Source of the DNA: Pseudopithomyces maydicus
Taxonomy: Eukaryota; Ascomycota; Dothideomycetes; Pleosporales; Didymosphaeriaceae
Assembly (NCBI GenBank): GCA_026873275.1
Contig: JANTUC010000008.1
Location: 1,116,001 to 1,180,000, forward strand
DNA: 64,000 nucleotides
Direction of reading: 5' to 3'
The position numbers and the translations under genes are program-made. Of this stretch, positions 1 to 11,317 are shown piece after piece. Position 1 is the first letter of the stretch; every line of letters starts with the position of its first letter. The notes beneath the pieces were generated by a model. The model worked only from the letters and a program-made list of their open reading frames with translations, made no database searches and had not been told where the DNA came from.

Positions 1-1475
1 GCGGCAGCTCAACGGGCCTCGTCGGGTGTCAGCGCGGGCGGGGTTTGCAGAGGGGAGGAGGAGTGGAAGGCGCGATGGCGGCTCGGACGGCATTTCGACG
101 ACGGAGTAGGGGTGGTGGAGCAGGTGAACAGCAGGTGGTCAGCTCGAGATGGGGATGGAGACGGGGGATGGAGATGCAGGCGGAAGACGGAGGCACGGGA
201 TGGGACCAAGGCCAGAAGGGTGGCTAGCGGTGTTGGGGAGCGAATGGCAGGGACATACGTATGTATGGACTTGTACGTAGGTACAGGTAGGTACTGTAGT
301 CTAGAGGGTCAGTTGGCAGGCGGCGCAGCGCATGCTTCCTGTGGCAGCAGGGGGCAGTGGAGCCGTTGCAGACGGGCCTTGGATACGGACGGCCGGGCGC
401 TGTGGGCAGCCGACAGGTCGCATGGCGTGGCAGCGGGCATGGTGAGGATTGACAAGTGTTCGTGCAGCTCAGATGCAGGGGCCTGGGCGCCAGTCCCGAT
501 GGGGAGACGCGTGGATTTCGTGTCGGCTGGCGACACTGTGGACACACACACTCGAGGGCTCACGGGCACGCTCGAGCGAGGGCGCGGGTGGGTGCGCGGG
601 CGGGCGACAGCAGCGGCGGTGGGCGGCGGGCGGCAGGCGGTGGGCGGCGTCCTGGGCCCTGGAGGCTGCGCTGCCACCTGGGCCCTCTCTCTCTGTGTGG
701 GCGCTGTGGACGCTGTGGGCGCTGTGGACGCTGTGGACGCCGTGGACGCTGTGGAGGTTGTTCTCCTCTAGCGCGTGGCCCATGCGGAGGCCACTGGGCA
801 AGCGCCCAGTCTGCTGCCGCACCCCGATATATCCAAGTTCCCGCCAGCTTCACCGACACCTCACCTCCGCCCGCCATGTCCTGAGCCCGGCCAGTTGCGC
901 CTTCCGACGATTTTCCTTGCGTGTTACGACCCCCCATCGCCTCCCGCGCCTTCTGCGCCGCCCATGGACCATCGCCAGTGACGCGCCCGAGCCGCCGCCG
1001 TCTGATCGCGCCGCCGTCTGCCCCATCGCCCACGATCGACCGCCCCGACTCCGCAACAACCCACCCCACGCGCCTCCGCTGCGACACCCGCTGCTGCGTG
1101 TGCTCTGTCCGGCACCGCCTCTCCAAACCACCACCGCCCGCCGTGCCCTCTCCTCGCGCCTCGCCGTCGCGTTGGCCCGCTGCACACGCGTAGCGCCACG
1201 CGCCACGCCCATAACTTCCACCTACTTTTCCTTGCCTGTGTTCCTGTATAGCCCCGTGCTGCCTGCTACACGCCCACGAGAGCGCGCGCATCGCCCTGCG
1301 CTGCCGTGGCCATCGACAAAGCGCCGCGCATATCTCCTTGTACCCCCTCGTGCCGTCGCACAGTCGCCTGAGCTGCCTGGGAGCCACCCTCGTCTGCCCA
1401 TCACCCGGACCCTGCAGCCGTTGCAATCGCCCTCCATCTAGTTTGCCCATCACTGCCCTTTGTTTCCCCACCAAG
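1..1475. other. GC-rich leader/intergenic region without a credible gene
   Basis: Strongly skewed DNA: purine-rich to about 770, then pyrimidine-rich up to the ATG at 1476. The long open frames on both strands are a by-product of this GC-rich composition; they have low-complexity translations and no recognisable domain. The pyrimidine-rich half looks like a long promoter and 5' leader of the downstream gene. It contains a 9-bp minisatellite (702-755) and a GTAGGTAC-type motif cluster (275-297). Confidence 0.6.
702..755 (+). repeat. 9-bp minisatellite, six copies
   Basis: Six head-to-tail copies of CGCTGTGGA with single substitutions (copy 2 ends in G, copy 5 has CGCCG). It sits about 720 bp upstream of the first gene's ATG. 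The unit length keeps a frame open, which explains the repetitive Val-Asp-Ala type ORFs called here. Confidence 0.9.
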
Positions 1476-3368
1476 ATGGATGAACGTCCCCACCTGTCAA
1501 TCACTCTCCCCCGGAACTTCATGTTCCACTATCAGGATGGCCAGCTGCCACGCACCCCCGAGCCGGATGCTCAGCTGGAGGACTTGCAACCACCCCCACC
1601 TCCTCGACAGGTCCTCAAGGTTCGTCGTCGCCGTACAACCTTTGTGCCTACCCAGGTCTTCAGCGACTTCAACGACCCAAACGACGGCGTGCCCATCCCC
1701 ACCATTGAAGGACCGGATCTGCACTCTGATCCCTCGCCCGAACTCCCTACTTTGCAGTCTTCCGTCGACACCGATTTTCTGTCTCCGGCATTGACTTGGA
1801 GTCGCATGCTGTCACCACCGAAAACACCCGTATCGCAAATGGGTAACTTGGCCAGCTTTGATGGCCTGCAGCATTGGTCTGAGATTGACCAAGCCAGCCA
1901 AAGCGAGACTTCCAGCAGGCCCACATCTTCGTCAAGCTTTTCCGACTCATCAGTTTCCTCTGCAGACAGTTTCGAATCATTTCCATCGCTCGGCGGGAGC
2001 TGCACGAGCCCCGAAGATGAGAAGACTGATCCATTTGTGTTATGTTCCCCTTTACCCAAACACACTCCCATATTGAATGTACCTTTTACTGCACAGCGAC
2101 AACATCAACAGCAGCAGCATCAACGGAAGCTGAAGCTCAAGGCAACCTTTACTGAAGAGATGGACTATCACTTGTGGATGACCTACATGAAATACCTCCA
2201 AGATCCTACCGTGACACCTTTCAAGGCCTTACCCACCACTGTTCCACCGAATGGTGTGTGCCATCGGGTGGCTCGCTTGGCGAGACATACCTGGAAGGGT
2301 CATCGTAAATCGCAACTTGTACCAGGCCTGCGATCGCCTCTCCGTTTGCTATCGCGCACTGGTACTCCAGATACCATTAGACCTGCAAAAAGTGGGAGCA
2401 GCACGCCAATGCCTGGCGCGAAAAAACCTTACCCACGGTTGCCCCCAGAAAAACAGGTGCGAAGGCGCCTGAGGTACCTGGCTAAACAGAAACCTACGTT
2501 GTCTGCACACTACCAGCGTTTGCTACACCGCTCACCTTCGCCTCTTCAATCGTCACCGCCACCAGAAATATCGCAGCCTGGGGTATTGTCCCCACCTTTC
2601 TCAGAAGAGACGAGCTTTTCTACCCGCGACATGAATGTATCTTTAGCAACAAGCACTGCAACTTCCATGCAGGCAGACAACCCTCTGTTGCAGCTGGCCA
2701 ACAATGAAACTCCCCGGCTTGCAGATGTCAACAAAGCACACATGCGAGCTTCTGCGCACCAAAAATCGCAGTCGCTTCATATTGGTCTTGGCTTGGGATT
2801 GAGCAATGCGTTGGGTCCGTCCTTGAGTAGCATACATCCGTCGACGGATGTAGTTATGACACAGCCCAGTGCCCAGACCTGGCATGCTGCATCTGGTCGC
2901 CCACCGAAGCTCGGCTCTCCCGTCCAGCTGCATGCGCCAAGACCTATTTCCCGTGCATTCAAGCGCAGAGCGTTGCACAACTTCGAAGAGCAGACTCGTA
3001 ATAGAGGCAATAGCTTCATCACTCATGTCTTTGGTGCTCCTGCCGAATCAAGCCATCGCCGAGTAAGGAGCCGAGGATTCAGCTTGGGCGACATGGGCGA
3101 AGGGGCACGACGACTGCCCTTATCAACCAGTGGCCCGGCCGCGTTCAACCCTTTCGCAAACTTGCCGCGGATGAGCACCCAGCAGCCATCTCCGGTCAGT
3201 CCCGAAGTACACAGTCAGACCACAATTCGTCTAGGCTCCCCTTTCGGTAGTCGACCTAACAACACGTTTCCGCGAGCGTCGACTTCGTATGGTTTCGAGC
3301 CACCAGTATCGTTCGAGCAACGCTTCGCTGCTTTACCTAACGACTCAGAGTACCTGTCTCGTCATTAG
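1476..3368 (+). CDS. Conserved fungal protein of unknown function, Pro/Ser-rich
   Basis: Intronless frame of 630 residues. I chose the ATG at 1476 because it has a good context (CCAAGATGG) and the protein-like sequence MDERPHLSITLPRNF begins there; the frame is open further upstream only through low-complexity leader. The N-terminal third is Pro/Ser-rich and contains a Gln/His tract (about 255-265). A block near residues 270-325 is the only ordered-looking part: it reads FTEEMDYHLWMTYMKYLQDP and continues with a basic HRVARLARHTWKG, which resembles a SANT/Myb-like helical segment. That is only a resemblance. The C-terminal half is again disordered with many SP/TP dipeptides, as in phospho-regulated nuclear proteins. 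No signal peptide or membrane segment is visible. Function not assigned. Confidence 0.75.
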   Translation: MDERPHLSITLPRNFMFHYQDGQLPRTPEPDAQLEDLQPPPPPRQVLKVRRRRTTFVPTQVFSDFNDPNDGVPIPTIEGPDLHSDPSPELPTLQSSVDTDFLSPALTWSRMLSPPKTPVSQMGNLASFDGLQHWSEIDQASQSETSSRPTSSSSFSDSSVSSADSFESFPSLGGSCTSPEDEKTDPFVLCSPLPKHTPILNVPFTAQRQHQQQQHQRKLKLKATFTEEMDYHLWMTYMKYLQDPTVTPFKALPTTVPPNGVCHRVARLARHTWKGHRKSQLVPGLRSPLRLLSRTGTPDTIRPAKSGSSTPMPGAKKPYPRLPPEKQVRRRLRYLAKQKPTLSAHYQRLLHRSPSPLQSSPPPEISQPGVLSPPFSEETSFSTRDMNVSLATSTATSMQADNPLLQLANNETPRLADVNKAHMRASAHQKSQSLHIGLGLGLSNALGPSLSSIHPSTDVVMTQPSAQTWHAASGRPPKLGSPVQLHAPRPISRAFKRRALHNFEEQTRNRGNSFITHVFGAPAESSHRRVRSRGFSLGDMGEGARRLPLSTSGPAAFNPFANLPRMSTQQPSPVSPEVHSQTTIRLGSPFGSRPNNTFPRASTSYGFEPPVSFEQRFAALPNDSEYLSRH

Positions 3369-5792
3369 CGACTAGTTGTCTGATGCTCTTCCACTACAGC
3401 AACAGTTATGCATTGCATTATTGGCGTTATCATCTCCGGCAGTCGTCAGGCACCGCGCACTGCACCTCGAATCATCTTCGTGATGGATCACATTGGCCAT
3501 TTGGCCGAATCTTCATCGTCCGAAAAGCATCTCCTATGTCTGTCCATACTTTACGTATGTCCTACCTATCTTTGTCGGCCACCTCGCACTTTGGTGTGTT
3601 TACCTTTCTTCGAGGACTATATTTGACTGCATCGAGGTTGGCCGGCCTCTTGTTCTTCTTTTCTTCCATGATCTGTGCATGACCGTATGGCTACATGATC
3701 ACTTCGGACATTCCTTTCCCCTAATTCAAAGGCGAGCAATGATTAGGTCGGGAGTTACTTGAGCCGTTGTCTCTCAACCTCATGACATTGGACGGCTACT
3801 GCCTTATCTGGAATCCAGCCTTTTCTTGTACATTCGACGCACACACTGCACGATTTTCTTGCAATCTCTTGCTGTCCTGCCCATCATCTTGGTGCAGACG
3901 ACTTTTTGTTTCCTTTGTTATTTTGGTGTTTTTCGTTTCTTTTAAAATCTCCTTGCTCACTCACGACGGAACGCTCAATATCACGAACGGATACGGGTTC
4001 GAGGCTTTCTTCCCTCGGTCGGTCTTCACGATGCCAATGAGGGGTTCTAAGCGTGGATGGCTAATCCGTAATCATTTTGTATCGACTGCTGGCGTTCGTT
4101 CGTCTAGATGTTGAGGGGGTGGACGGGTGTGATGGTAGAGAGGAGGAGGTCCTAAGGAAATCAGCATTTAGGCGAATGAGCTAGTCAATGATGAATCCAG
4201 AAAACTTGTGGAAAAGAAGTGACCAGTGCCAGTGCCAGCGGAGGCGTGAGATCGCTTTGATATTTGTGTGCAAGGCATTACGTCGACGTGAGAGAGAGGG
4301 ACGGGAGCTAGGCGGTCGATTGATCATCCCGCACATTTGCTACCTATGGTAGTTCAGGTGTCAAGCAAAGGCATGAATGGGGGCTGGTCGTTTTCTGAGC
4401 GTACCTCTTCGAAGCAGGATGTGTCCCCGACTCTGACAGAGAAGCAGGAAAGAAAACTCACAAAGACTGCTTACTGCATACGTGCCCCGTCCGACGGATC
4501 CAGCCTCGCGTGTCTCGGTCGTTGATCATGGATCAGTCATCCCATTTAGGCTTAGTGACCCACAATATAGTGCTTCTCAAGCCGCTTGGGATGTTTCCCG
4601 TGACCGCGCGACGCCGTGGTTACGAGCCATTTGAGTCCGCTGGGACCCAAAGTAGCAACGTGCTCAAGCCGGCGAGCAAGACTGTGGTACACTTAATTGA
4701 ACTGAGGGGAAAGGGCCGTTGGGGAGATGCGGAAATTGGGCAAAAGGACACGAACTGAGAAGCTATCGAAAGGAGAGGGCTGGGAGTGATGATGGGCTGA
4801 TTGTGTGAGGTGACGGTAAGCTTAGTGAGCAGTGGTGCCTGCCCAGGTAGCATGCATTTGGGTTGGTCGTTCCTTCTTGGTTGCGCAAGTGCAATATCTT
4901 CATCCGCTTAGCTTGGGGACTTGTGGGCAGCTCATGCTATCGATCGCATTCACGAAACGCGATAGTAGTAGCAGCGTTGGCTCAATCAGACGAGGGGTAC
5001 AAGAGGTGATGAATGGAGGTACGCATGTATCAAAATTGGCGATATCGCTGTGCGTAGGTGGAATGTTTGCCTCCAGGGTGGGAAGTTGTGTTGCCCGCTT
5101 GAACGTGTGCGGGCCCTTGAGCAGGATCAGTACTCAGGGCGGGGACCGATGGTGAATTGAGCCGAGGCGCATCTTCCATACAGCAGGTGTAGGATGAAAA
5201 AAAGAAAAAAAAAGTGCTATAGATAGATACGACATGATCTCTCTTCGAGTTGCAGGAATATACTTACTGCCATTGGTGCTTTCTCGCTGCTGCCCAGCTG
5301 TTATGAAATCGCGCCTCGACTTAGAGCCTGCCAACATCGTTCCAGCATACGCAAGAGAACGTTGCATAAAGCTGCACAGTTATCAAGTGGGGCATAATGA
5401 AGTTTTGCGACCAGAGAAGCTGTTCGCCGAAGACTCGCCAAAGACACAAATTTTCGGCGGAAATGAAGCGATCTATTCCGAACAAGACTGTTGGGTAGAA
5501 CATGGCATCGGTGCTGTACAGTGTGAAGACCAGTTGCATTGAAATTGTCTAATATATCCTTAAGTTCCTTCCGAAGTTCTAGTACAAGTTGTGGGTATCT
5601 GTGTGTTGGCTAGGTTGTCGCATCGTGTATAAAGCGAAGGCATAAAACGAAGGTACCTAGGTATTACTTATCCGTTGTGTGGTTTCTCTCCTGCTGGACC
5701 AAAACGGAAAAGGAAACAGTTGACAAGAAAAGGAAAATTACGCCAGCAAGTAAGAGCAGATGATACAACATCCCAGAGAAGCGCCTCTCCAT
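3369..5792. other. Long intergenic region, no gene seen
   Basis: About 2.4 kb between two convergent genes. The first part is T-rich and probably 3' UTR of the upstream gene. There are A-rich runs at 5193-5215 and the motif GGTACCTAGGTA at 5652-5663. Short ORFs are present on both strands but none has domain-like or conserved-looking sequence, and no tRNA-like fold was found. Confidence 0.5.
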
Positions 5793-6485
5793 TCAAAATT
5801 TCCTGTTCTTGCGTCTCCTGGCCGCGAGCTGCGGAGTCCACAGGCCCGCGAATAGGTCCTCACACTCGTCTTCGTCTTGGCTGTCAAATTCAACATCCTT
5901 GTCACTAGCCTCATCTTTTATTTCTTCATGGTCTTCGTCGAATTCCCACCCCATGCCTCGTACGACGCGCTTCGTCTCCAAGATGTACTTCCCAACCTTG
6001 TACCTCTGGCTCTCTTCCTCAGCCTCGACGTATTTCCAGCCAAGCACGCTCCCGCATGTCCTACAGCTGATGTCACTCACTGTATGAGCACCAGTCACAA
6101 GTTGTCTCGGAACGGCTTTGTGAATATGCGTGTTTGGCAGATCGCCCGGTTTAATTTCACCCGCTTTTGGGGTCGCCCCTGCGGGGTATAGGACTGACAA
6201 GGGTGGTGGAGAGACGAGGTAGGCACGTCCGTGTCTGCCCGTGAACCCTTTTGATATGATGGACGACGTGGGTATGAGGTCTGTCAAGCATTTAGAGCAG
6301 CGAAGATGCGATGTCGGAGCCAAAGAGAGAAACGGGGTTGGCTGCGGCGGTGAAGAAGACGGCGAGGAGACGGGAGAATGTGTAGACGCGGAAACTGCAG
6401 AACTGCGGCGCCGCCTGCCAAATGGAATGTTTGGAAGCAGATAGAGTGGGAAGGGTGCCGAAGGGGCTCGAGTTGTGTGAGGCAT
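5793..6485 (-). CDS. Yippee/Mis18-type zinc-binding protein
   Basis: Single-exon gene of 230 residues starting at the ATG at 6485. The core (about residues 55-160) carries the two CxxC pairs of the Yippee fold: LRCSKCLTDL and, 75-80 residues later, ISCRTCGSVLGWKYVEA, followed by YKVGKYILE, the closing beta strand of the family. Together the four Cys would bind one Zn. Unlike the usual ~120-residue Yippee proteins it has a Ser/Pro-rich N-terminal extension of about 50 residues and a very acidic tail (EDHEEIKDEASDKD, then DSQDEDECEDL) ending in basic RRRKNRKF. Family members act as small zinc adaptors, and the yeast relative is MOH1; the precise role here is not known. Fold assignment is firm, function is not. 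Confidence 0.85.
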   Translation of the reverse strand: MPHTTRAPSAPFPLYLLPNIPFGRRRRSSAVSASTHSPVSSPSSSPPQPTPFLSLAPTSHLRCSKCLTDLIPTSSIISKGFTGRHGRAYLVSPPPLSVLYPAGATPKAGEIKPGDLPNTHIHKAVPRQLVTGAHTVSDISCRTCGSVLGWKYVEAEEESQRYKVGKYILETKRVVRGMGWEFDEDHEEIKDEASDKDVEFDSQDEDECEDLFAGLWTPQLAARRRKNRKF

Positions 6486-7219
6486 CTTGGTTGGTGGTGA
6501 GGCACGAGGTTATGAAAGCTATTATCGGGAACGAAGCCCTCGTTCCTTAGTCGGGTCCACGGGTGGACCTAGATCGGGTGTGCAAGTCAACTAGGATCGC
6601 AAAACGGGTTGCGATAAATGAAGGGAAGGAAGACAAGGCAAGAGCGGCTTCGCCCCGGCACGCCTGCAGCAGGGCCTTGTAGTAGTTGAAACCGAACGGC
6701 GTTGGAGCTTCGATGAGCGTGTGACGTGAGTTCCCCGCGGCGCTAGATGGACGCACTATCGCTGATCAGCCGGCACGTGGATAATAGACGCCACAAGCGA
6801 GAACGACGGCATCTGACCGGGGAAGAAAAAGGGCAAACAGTTGGGCAAGTCTAGAAGCCTTTTCAAAGAAACAGAGCCGAAACAAGCATGGTAGACAATC
6901 TGCTAACGACACAGCTACCGGGAGCTGTTGGTCTAGTGTTCGCGGGTGCTCCGCGAAACGGATGGATCATACCACTGCACGTGAACCTCAACAGCCCGGG
7001 CCCTTCTTTCCTTCTTTCTTATCTTTTGGGGTTCGTCCAAACTTTCCTTGTGCTTTCTCGTTCCTCCTTCTCGTGCGAGAATTCAATGTGCGCCAAACAA
7101 AATTTCCGTCTGGCAGGACCCTTCGGGTCGGGTATTCTCAATGCACAGCACGCCAACGCCACACATGAATGCTGACTCGTATAAACGCCTCCCAATGCAT
7201 GCCATCTTCACGTGGATCC
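6486..7219. other. Intergenic region between Yippee gene and IMP3
   Basis: Contains the promoter of the minus-strand Yippee-type gene and the 3' flank of the next minus-strand gene. It is not notably repetitive, and no ORF here reads like a protein. Confidence 0.5.
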
Positions 7220-7909
7220 TCATAATGCCTCCAGTTCGAAGTCGTCCAGCTTGTCGCGATATCTCATAATGTTTCTCTTGATCTTTGACGAATCAACCCA
7301 TGTGACGAAGTCCTCCATGTTCCTGGTGACAAGGTAGGCTGTATCGGTCACTACGTCGGTTCCCACACGTACGTGGCCCTGTTCGATGAATTTTATAGCG
7401 GCAGTTACGTTATCTACTTCGCGGTCAGCAGGAGTGCAAGCGGTGATGATCATGGTTACATACCAGCCATGCGCAGCTTGGTCATGACCACGGGTAAGCG
7501 CCTTCTGCAGAAACTGCTCACTGTCACTTTGTTTTCCACATCAGACAACTTGCCCCTTCCGCCGCCCCCGGTTCCTAGGACACCCATGTCGAACAGTTTT
7601 TCGAGCTACCCACAGTCAGAAAAGGAGCTCCTGAAAGCCATGATCACGACCGAATGCAGATGGAATCTCACTCACCAGCAAATCCTCGCTCTTCTTGCGG
7701 AAGGGATCGGTCGGTTCCAAGGCCGCGATCTTGTGTGCTAACTGCCTGAGCGACCCCGCCAGGCGATTGTACTTTCCATAATCATCGCGCTTCTGTATTC
7801 CATATCTTCGCATAACTTCGTGTTCACGGTGGTTGCCATCGCTTTTGTAGGTCTGGAAATCGACCTTGCGGAGCAGCTTTTGCTCATGGTGCTTTAATGC
7901 GCGACCCAT
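7220..7909 (-). CDS. IMP3: U3 snoRNP / SSU processome protein Imp3
   Basis: Three exons: 7909-7676, 7605-7464, 7413-7220, with GT-AG introns of 70 and 50 nt. They join to a 189-residue protein (yeast Imp3 is 183). The N-terminus MGRALKHHEQKLLRKVDF and the C-terminal FIEQGHVRVGTDVV, MEDFVTWVDSSKIKR are highly characteristic; the latter is the S4-type RNA-binding region. Imp3 holds U3 snoRNA to the pre-rRNA in the nucleolus and is needed for the A0-A2 cleavages that release 18S rRNA. It is transcribed head-to-head with DIM1, which acts on the same rRNA, from a shared 325-bp interval. The exon joins keep frame (234+142+194 nt). Confidence 0.96.
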
Positions 7910-8234
7910 GGCGGGGTGCAATTTGGCGGCGGAGTGAGCGAGAGGGGGCGTTGGGTTGCGGCTGCACGCGCGTTTGCGGAGTCTGCGTTCGAAGGTCTTC
8001 CAAACCAGGTTCCGGATTGTGGTTGTAGAACGCGCACATGCCGTGAATCGTGGATACGGTGGAAAATATTGGAGGGTCCGTGCGACGGGACGCACAGACC
8101 CAGTCGTAAACTTATCTGATTAGGAAAGATTGAAATCTTCCCCACCAAAATTTGTTGTTCTCCAGCAGGTCGCCCGCCTTGTTCAGACTCTCGTTCCATA
8201 CCGCGCTTCACGTTACGTCGAACATATCATCACC
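7910..8234. promoter_or_regulatory. Shared divergent promoter of IMP3 and DIM1
   Basis: 325 bp separate the two start codons. An AAAATTT element at 8147-8153 resembles the core of the RRPE (AAAAWTTTT) known from yeast ribosome-biogenesis promoters; no clear PAC box was found. The regulatory reading is inference. Confidence 0.5.
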
Positions 8235-9407
8235 ATGCCAAAAGAGAGGCGCAAGAAAGGCGGCACCGAGTCGTCGCCGTATTCCAAACCATCGACCAAA
8301 GCCGCAGCGGCGCATAGTATCTTCAAGATGAATACAGACTTGGGCCAACACATCCTCAAAAATCCCGGCGTCGCCTCTGCGATTGTGGAGAAGGCCAACC
8401 TCAAGGGAAGCGACCACGTTCTCGAGATTGGCCCTGGTACCGGTAACCTGACTGTGCTTATCTTGCGAAAGGCGCGGTCTGTCACGGCTGTTGAAATGGA
8501 TCCGCGCATGGCAGCTGAAGTCACCAAGCGAGTGCAAGGGACACCCGAGGCGAACCGTTTGAAGGTTTTATTAGGAGACGCCATAAAGGTCGAGTATCCG
8601 CCATTCGATGTGTGTATCTCCAACACACCCTACCAGATCTCCTCGCCACTCGTCTTCAAACTCCTCAGTCTCCCCAAACCACCTAGATGCGCAATTCTCA
8701 TGTTCCAACGAGAATTTGCGTATCGCTTGTTTGCCAAACCTGGGGAGAAGCTGTATTCGAGGTTGTCTGTCAATGTCCAGATGTGGGCGAAAGTCTCCCA
8801 CTGTATGAAAGTTGGTCGCGCAAATTTCAACCCGGTAGGTCTGTACTACCCCGTAAGAGAAGTCCTCTAACTCCCTCTTTAGCCGCCCCAGGTAGAATCC
8901 AACGTTGTTCGAATCGAGCCCAAAAATCCTCGCCCTCAAATCTCCTACAACGAGTGGGACGGTCTCCTACGTATCGCTTTTGTCAGGAAAAACAAGACTC
9001 TAAGGGCAAGCTTTTTGGGCACTAGTGCCGTCGTGGAACTTCTCGAGCAGAATTATAAACTTTGGTGTTCCCAAAATAATGTGGTGGTTGACGAAACACC
9101 CGACGAAGTGTCGACAGAAGAGAACAACGATATGGACGTCGATATGAACGACGAGGAAGAATGGAAGGGCTTTGCCGACCCAGATCTGGAGGAGGACGAA
9201 ATACCCGACTTTTTCAAAACTGCGCAAAAGAAGGGTGGCAATCGGAAAAAGCGTCGATCAAAGGTAACTGACGTAGTCAAAGAGAAGATTAGGAAAGTAT
9301 TGGAGGATGAAACCGAACTGGCTGAAAAGCGAGCACGGATGTGCGATGAAGGAGACTTCCTCAAACTGCTGTATGCTTTCAACCAGGAGGGCATACATTT
9401 CGCATGA
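8235..9407 (+). CDS. DIM1: 18S rRNA adenine dimethyltransferase Dim1
   Basis: Two exons, 8235-8834 and 8883-9407, with a 48-nt intron after NFNP; 374 residues. The ATG at 8235 was chosen because MPKERRKKGG is the typical basic N-terminus, although the frame is open from 8130. SAM-binding motif I is EIGPGTGNLT (residues 64-73) and the catalytic motif IV is SNTPYQISSP (about 128-137), the eukaryotic form of NLPY. Dim1 dimethylates two adjacent adenosines in the 3' loop of 18S rRNA and is also required for pre-rRNA cleavage. Compared with yeast (318 aa) there is an acidic insert around residues 260-310 (EENNDMDVDMNDEEE). Next to IMP3 in a divergent pair; convergent with HIS7, 118 bp apart. Confidence 0.97.
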
Positions 9408-9525
9408 GCATTCGGCATCACAATTACGATTCATGAGCATTGTCGGCGTTGGGAAGATACCAAAATTACATAGCAAGAGCCTCGAGGCTAGAAGATCTAT
9501 CGAAAGAATTCCTTCGTGGGGAGGT

Positions 9526-11317
9526 CTATAGGCCCTCTTCATATTGTCTCACCAACTGCCCCTTTTCCCGAAGAAAATCCTTTACTTGCTTCACGGTGTA
9601 CTCTCCGCGGTGGAACTGTGGACTTCAGCATACAAACGGTATGGTTGAACACCAGACTTTGAACTTACCATGCCAGCTCCCAGCGCCGCATCTGTACTTG
9701 TCTTGGCAAAGACTTCTTTGAAATGCCCCGGGTTTCCGGCCCCACTGCTCGCAATCACTGGGATCTTGATACTCGCTTTGACGTCATTGATAAGCTCAAG
9801 ATCGAAGCCGCTGTTCGTGCCGTCCTTGTCTATGCAATTGAGCAGAATCTCGCCAGCGCCCATGGCCTCTACTGCGGTAACTAGCTGTCTGACGTCGAAA
9901 TCGCGGCCTTCACGGCCGCCCTTGATGGTACACTGATACCAGCAGTATTCCTCGCCGTTAGGTCCAGGGAAAGCTGTTTTGAAAGTATGATGGGTTGTTG
10001 CGTTGGGAGAAGACACGTAGACGCGGCGAGGATCGACGCTGACGACGACAGCCTGATTACCGTATGCAGCAGATATAGTTTCTATGGCAGTGGTCCCGTC
10101 CAGTCTGGACCCACGAGCATAGTAGGCCTCTGCAGCAGTCACGGCGTCTGAACCTATACTGACCTTGTCCGCACCAGATTTGAAATACATGGTTGCAATG
10201 TCGAGAGCCGAGATATTTGTGCCGTCTGTATCGACAGTGTCTTTTATGCCGCCGCCGATGGTGAGGGGAACAAAGACAGTTTCACTGGTTCGCCGGAGGA
10301 TCTCGAGCATGGGGGTGTCGGCGACCGGACAGTTGCGGAAGGATGTGATGTTGAGGAAGGTGACTTCGTCTGCGCCTTGCTCGTAGTACTTCTTCGCCAT
10401 CTCGACTGGTTTCCCCAGATTGCGTACTTCGCCACCGGTATTCACACCATCCTTTTCGCGAACATCATACTGGTCTCCCTTGGTGACCACCAAGTCGCCC
10501 TGATCGTTGGTCCGCACGTCCAGACACGCAATCACTCTTCGCGTCAAACCCTCTCTTGCTGCTTCGGCTTGAGGCACTTCTGGTAGCGTCTGTGACCGCT
10601 CTCCGTCGAGGAAAGATTTCAAAGCGCGCAGGCCAGCCGCACCGCTCTTCTCAGGGTGAAATTGGGTGGCAAAAATATTGTCCTTGGCCACGGCACCTAC
10701 AAACTCTTCGTCCCCATACCTCGCCGTGGCCACGGACCAACCCTCCTTCTCTAGCTCGCCCTCCCTGTATGGTACAGCATATGAATGCACATAGTAGTAT
10801 TTGCTTGCCGGGCGCAAACCGTATAACGACTCGTCAGTGACACAGCCCGTCCTGGAGGTGTTTGCGCTGTTCCACCCAATGTGCGGCACGCTCTTGTCCT
10901 TGGCGTCGAACCTCTCTAGGCGGGCGGGGATGATGCCCAGTCCCTTGGCCTGTACGTCCTCTTCGGAGCCTTCAAACAGAGCCTGCATACCAACGCATAT
11001 GCCCATGAAGGGTTTGCCGGCATTGATATGGGCGCGGATGGGCTCCACGTAGCCCGCCCTCTCGAGGGTGGTCAAGCAGTGACCGAAGTGGCCGACACCG
11101 GGGATGATGAGTTTCTAGTTGTGCGGCTGGATCAGCGCATGTCAACCGGTGCATATGTGAATAGAGGACGGAGGGCACAGGGCGGGCAGTTTACCTCTGC
11201 AAAGGGTACGTCGGTGGGCGACCGCACCCACTCGACCGTGTACCCTACCTTCTCGATGGCATTGACAAGTGAACGCACGTTTCCGGCGACGTAGTCGAGC
11301 AAGTGTACGGTCGGCAT
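9526..11317 (-). CDS. HIS7: Imidazole glycerol phosphate synthase (HisH-HisF fusion)
   Basis: Three exons: 11317-11195, 11114-9669, 9615-9526, introns of 80 and 53 nt; 552 residues, the same length as yeast His7. The N-terminal part is the class I glutaminase: nucleophile Cys in GICVGMQ (about residue 81) and the His/Glu pair in FATQFHPEKSG. The C-terminal part is the HisF (beta/alpha)8 cyclase with VIACLDVRTND and CIDKDGTNSGFDLELI carrying the catalytic Asp residues. The enzyme makes imidazole glycerol phosphate and AICAR, the fifth step of histidine synthesis, linking it to purine synthesis. The last exon (29 codons) is easily missed: read-through of the final intron gives a false stop, while splicing restores GMFHRGEYTV. 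A TGACTCA box lies 82 bp upstream of the ATG. Confidence 0.97.

Noticed and set aside
112..1441. Overlapping long ORFs on both strands (219, 330 and 320 codons)
   Set aside because: They arise from GC-rich skewed DNA and the 9-bp repeat; translations are low complexity with no domain, and frames overlap on both strands.
3985..4010. Second tRNA around a GGGTTCGAGG sequence
   Set aside because: Only a B-box-like stretch; no D-arm, anticodon arm or acceptor pairing.
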